Positions 16,001 through 18,454 of a stretch of DNA of 18,454 nucleotides are shown in pieces (the stretch's first letter is position 1; every line of letters starts with the position of its first letter). The stretch spans positions 1-18,454 of the forward strand of contig RPOS01000054.1 of NCBI GenBank assembly GCA_003820635.1, in the 5' to 3' direction. A program made the position numbers and the translations under genes. The stretch is from Verrucomicrobiaceae bacterium (GTDB taxonomy: Bacteria; Verrucomicrobiota; Verrucomicrobiae; Verrucomicrobiales; Akkermansiaceae). A model generated the notes under the pieces. The model saw only the letters and a list, made by a program, of their open reading frames with translations. It was not told the DNA's origin and did not search any database.

Positions 16001-16076
16001 CGGATCGGACAAGGTCATACGCGCCGGAGCTTGTGGAGTGTGCACGCAGTGTGGAACGAGCCAGGGGTGTAGTTGA
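13032..16076 (+). CDS. nrdJ: Adenosylcobalamin-dependent ribonucleoside reductase (class II)
   Basis: This 1014-residue enzyme reduces ribonucleotides to deoxyribonucleotides using a B12-derived thiyl radical, independently of oxygen. Visible features are Cys197 in ASACFIQSV (first active-site cysteine), [12 protein letters not shown] at 223-234, [11 protein letters not shown] with Asn401, Cys403 (radical cysteine) and Glu405, the [12 protein letters not shown] segment, and [20 protein letters not shown] from 598. The C-terminus from 987 is cysteine-rich (CSNCGS, then [16 protein letters not shown]). It resembles the zinc-ribbon-like redox tail of NrdJ that re-reduces the active site. The ATG at 13032 is the first in frame; a second Met 14 codons later is also possible. 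No SD sequence precedes it. No nrdAB or nrdR gene is present in the window. Confidence 0.96.
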   Translation: [1014 protein letters not shown]

Positions 16077-16268
16077 ACGGAGCGCCGGCTTCAGCCATGC
16101 GTTGCCAGATCGAATCGGCTGCCTCCGCATAAACCTCAAATTCCGGCAAACCATGATTGATCCATCAAACAATACTGAAGCACCGATGGCCGTGGAGAAG
16201 ATCTGAGAGAGCGCGTGCACTTTCGCCTTGCCGACAGCAGGCGAAGTTTCCAGTGTTTCGCTGTTCGC
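16077..16268. other. 192-base gap between nrdJ and comM
   Basis: No complete gene is present. On the minus strand two neighbouring frames look protein-like: one reads [20 protein letters not shown] and then ASVLFDGSI (about 16250-16152), the other reads GLPEFEVYAEAADSIWQRMA (about 16158-16099) and starts right after a stop. Neither has a convincing start. They could be a frameshifted gene remnant or chance. The promoter of comM, if separate, must also lie here, but none stands out. Confidence 0.4.
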
Positions 16269-17804
16269 ATGATTACCCGGTTATTTTCAGCAGCACTGCG
16301 CGGAGTGGAGGCGCAGGAGGTGGAGGTGGAGGTCAACGCCCGCGGCGCGGACAAACCTCTGATCATTATCGTCGGCCTGCCGGATGCCGCCGTGCGCGAA
16401 TCCTCGCAACGGGTGATCTCGGCCATCGGCGCCTCGGCCCTCTATCTCGATGATGGCGTGAAAACCGTGAACCTCGCGCCGGCGGATTTGAAAAAGGAAG
16501 GGCCGTCGTTTGATCTGCCCATCGCGCTGGCCATGGTCGCCGCCAGCCGGACCAGGCCCTTCAACGCGGACGATTGCTGCGTGGTCGGCGAACTCGGACT
16601 CGACGGCGCGGTGCGGCCGGTGAAAGGCGTGCTGGCCATCGCGCTGGAAGCCAAACGCCGCGGCCGGACGCGATTGCTGGTACCAGAGGCAAACGCTCCG
16701 GAAGCCGCAGTGATCGATGGCATCCAGGTCTTTCCCATCCGCTGCCTGAAGGATGCTTGGGATTTCCTCGAAGAGGAGCTCGTCATTTCACCATTCCATC
16801 TGGACCGCCGCGCCTTCTTTGATTCCCACCGCAGCTATGAAGTGGATTTCGATGAAGTGAAAGGCCAGCACCACGTCAAGCGCGCGCTCGAAGTGGCGGC
16901 CGCCGGAAATCATAATTTACTGATGGTAGGTCCGCCGGGAACCGGCAAGTCGATGCTCGCCAAGCGCATTCCCACCATCATGCCGGACATGACCGAGGAT
17001 GAGGCGATCGAAACCACCAAAATCCATTCCATCAGCGGCACGCTCGATCCGAAGCGCGCGTTTCTAACAACCCGACCGTTCCGTTCTCCACATCATACGA
17101 TTTCGGACGCAGGCTTGTTAGGTGGTGGCACCAATCCAGGACCGGGCGAAGTTTCGCTGGCGCATCACGGCGTGTTGTTTCTCGACGAGCTGCCGGAGTT
17201 CCGCCGTTCCACGCTGGAAGTCATGCGCCAGCCGCTGGAGGATGGCGACGTGACGATTTCCCGCGCGGCGGGTTCCCTCACCTTCCCCGCACGCTTCATG
17301 CTGGTGGCGGCGATGAATCCCTGTCCGTGTGGGTTTTATGGCGACATGAAACGCCAGTGCCGTTGTTCGCCGCGCCAGATCGAACAATACCGCCAGCGCA
17401 TTTCGGGTCCGCTGTTGGACCGGATCGACATCCACTGCGAGGTGCCGCTGGTGGACTTTCGCGAGCTGTCGCAAAACACCGCCAGCGGCGAGAAATCAGA
17501 AACGATCCGCGCCCGGGTGGTGGCGGCACGGCACATCCAGCAGGAGCGGTTCCGCAAGTCCCGCAACACCACCAACGCATCGATGAACCCGCGCCAGATG
17601 AAGCTGCACTGCCAGATCAACTCCGAAGCCAACGGCTATCTGGAACATGCGATGGAGGAAATGAACTTCTCCGCCCGCGCCCACGACCGCATCCTCAAAG
17701 TGGCCCGCACGCTGGCCGACCTGGCAGGCTCGCCCGAGATCCGGCCGGCGGACATTCTGGAGGCGATCCAATACCGTTCGCTGGATAGGAAGTTGTTTGC
17801 CTGA
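16269..17804 (+). CDS. comM: ComM/YifB-family AAA+ (Mg-chelatase-like) helicase
   Basis: The product is 511 residues. ComM is a hexameric branch-migration helicase that extends recombination intermediates during natural transformation; YifB is the same family. The N-terminal Lon/S5-like domain carries [10 protein letters not shown] (36-45) and [20 protein letters not shown]. The AAA+ module has Walker A GPPGTGKS at 221-228 and Walker [10 protein letters not shown] at 303-311, followed by the family hallmark [11 protein letters not shown] at 349-359 with a C-x-C motif at 364-366. The Mg-chelatase C-terminal domain ends with [16 protein letters not shown] use the ATG at 16269 because [16 protein letters not shown] matches the usual family start; 18 in-frame codons upstream look non-coding. 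No DNA-uptake genes are adjacent. Confidence 0.95.
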   Translation: MITRLFSAALRGVEAQEVEVEVNARGADKPLIIIVGLPDAAVRESSQRVISAIGASALYLDDGVKTVNLAPADLKKEGPSFDLPIALAMVAASRTRPFNADDCCVVGELGLDGAVRPVKGVLAIALEAKRRGRTRLLVPEANAPEAAVIDGIQVFPIRCLKDAWDFLEEELVISPFHLDRRAFFDSHRSYEVDFDEVKGQHHVKRALEVAAAGNHNLLMVGPPGTGKSMLAKRIPTIMPDMTEDEAIETTKIHSISGTLDPKRAFLTTRPFRSPHHTISDAGLLGGGTNPGPGEVSLAHHGVLFLDELPEFRRSTLEVMRQPLEDGDVTISRAAGSLTFPARFMLVAAMNPCPCGFYGDMKRQCRCSPRQIEQYRQRISGPLLDRIDIHCEVPLVDFRELSQNTASGEKSETIRARVVAARHIQQERFRKSRNTTNASMNPRQMKLHCQINSEANGYLEHAMEEMNFSARAHDRILKVARTLADLAGSPEIRPADILEAIQYRSLDRKLFA

Positions 17805-18029
17805 TGCCGCAAACAAGGTTCCGCTTTCGCAGTATAGGAGGGATATGGGATAGTCCCAGAACTGTTCGGCATGATTGGTGCTTCGCCTGCAAAAAAGCCT
17901 GGATTTGCAGTGGTTTGATTTGCCTGGGGGCGTCTTGAACCCTCACTGCCTTGCTGCAGGATTGAGTTTGCTGACATCAAGGCACGACAATTCCCGGGAG
18001 CGGCGACGGCCGCAATTTCCCGAATAGTC
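17805..18029. other. Gap between comM and the transposase, with several inverted repeats
   Basis: No gene is seen. Structures: TGGGA/TCCCA around TAG near 17850; CTGCAAA (17887-17893) with TTTGCAG (17904-17910); TGCCTTG (17947-17953) with CAAGGCA (17978-17984); and a near-direct repeat CAATTCCCG (17988) and CAATTTCCCG (18013). The last two lie where the end of the IS should be. Confidence 0.45.
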
Positions 18030-18454
18030 TCACTTGGCTGTTTTTTCGACTCCTAACAACGCGATGACCTCGTCGAGCTCCGCATAGCCCATGAGATACA
18101 TCCGTATGAGTTCCATCGCCCGCTTGCCGGGGCGTTTTCCGGTGAAGGCTTGCAGCATCAGCGCCGCGATGAGCGCGCTGTAGATCTGGATGGCCACGCC
18201 TGCCGGGGATTCCGCCAGCAGGTGACGGCAGCCGAGGATGCTTTTGAGCCACTTGAAAAACAGTTCGATCTGCCAGCGGTAGCGGTAGATCAGCGCGATG
18301 AGTTCCGCCTCGATGTCCAGGTCGGTGGCCAGCAAGAGCGCCTTGCCATCCACTTCCACGCGAACCACGCGGATCGGCTCGCCCTGCCATTGGTCGCCGA
18401 GTTTGACTTTTCCCTGCCAGGTAACACCCGCCGCGCGGTCTTCCTCGCTCAGGG
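17985..18454 (-). mobile_element. IS4-family insertion sequence, 3' portion (end not exactly placed)
   Basis: The transposase fragment shows that an IS enters the window from the right. The other end is outside, so the terminal inverted repeat cannot be confirmed. The boundary given is an estimate from the palindrome and direct repeats next to the transposase stop. Confidence 0.5.
18030..18454 (-). CDS. IS4-family transposase, C-terminal part
   Basis: About 140 residues are visible, open at the right edge and ending in TGA at 18030. The sequence YRYRWQIELFFKWLK carries the IS4-family Y-(2)-R-(3)-E-(6)-K signature, which includes the catalytic Glu of the DDE triad. It is preceded by LLLATDLDIEAELIALIYRY and followed by LGCRHLLAES and the hydrophobic AIQIYSALIAALML segment typical of this group. 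The upstream part VTWQGKVKLGDQWQG continues in frame to the edge, so the N-terminal domains and both catalytic Asp residues are outside. Nothing in the visible part is broken. Which IS4 subgroup it belongs to cannot be told from this portion. Confidence 0.92.
   Translation of the reverse strand, partial: LSEEDRAAGVTWQGKVKLGDQWQGEPIRVVRVEVDGKALLLATDLDIEAELIALIYRYRWQIELFFKWLKSILGCRHLLAESPAGVAIQIYSALIAALMLQAFTGKRPGKRAMELIRMYLMGYAELDEVIALLGVEKTAK

Overview
The window reads as a bacterial chromosome segment of high G+C content with tightly packed genes. The gene types and the near absence of Shine-Dalgarno sequences fit a member of the Verrucomicrobiota (Verrucomicrobiales/Akkermansiaceae-like). 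That placement is an inference from gene style; no rRNA or other phylogenetic marker was tested. Most genes are housekeeping. The less ordinary material is the polyphosphate locus, a secreted ClpP-fold protease, an HTH-metallo-beta-lactamase fusion and several intergenic palindromes.

Layout. 1-1862 (minus): the start of a small unidentified gene lies directly downstream of nadE (glutamine-dependent NAD synthetase). 2014-5526 (plus): tatC with a large extra periplasmic loop, a two-TM membrane protein of unknown role, and a signal-peptide-bearing coiled-coil ClpP-like protease. 5561-6343 (plus): a metallo-beta-lactamase-fold hydrolase with an N-terminal helix-turn-helix. 6377-11012: a polyphosphate block, with PPK2 on the minus strand divergent from a Ppx/GppA-HD protein and ppk1 on the plus strand. 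The Ppx-like protein has lost essentially every catalytic and metal/phosphate-binding residue of known exopolyphosphatases. 11255-12376: ychF. 12552-12626 (minus): tRNA-Arg(CCG) with encoded CCA. 13032-16076: nrdJ, the B12-dependent ribonucleotide reductase, preceded by a promoter candidate with two NrdR-box-like palindromes. 16269-17804: comM/yifB. 18030 to the right edge (minus): the C-terminal part of an IS4-family transposase.

Working together: PPK1 makes polyP from ATP, PPK2 uses polyP to phosphorylate nucleotides (or the reverse), and the degenerate Ppx protein between them is a plausible binding or regulatory component rather than a phosphatase. TatC and the ClpP-like protein both act at or across the inner membrane. 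NrdJ supplies dNTPs, and ComM works on DNA taken up by transformation or recombination. No CRISPR array, phage module or integrative element was seen. The only mobile DNA is the IS at the right edge.
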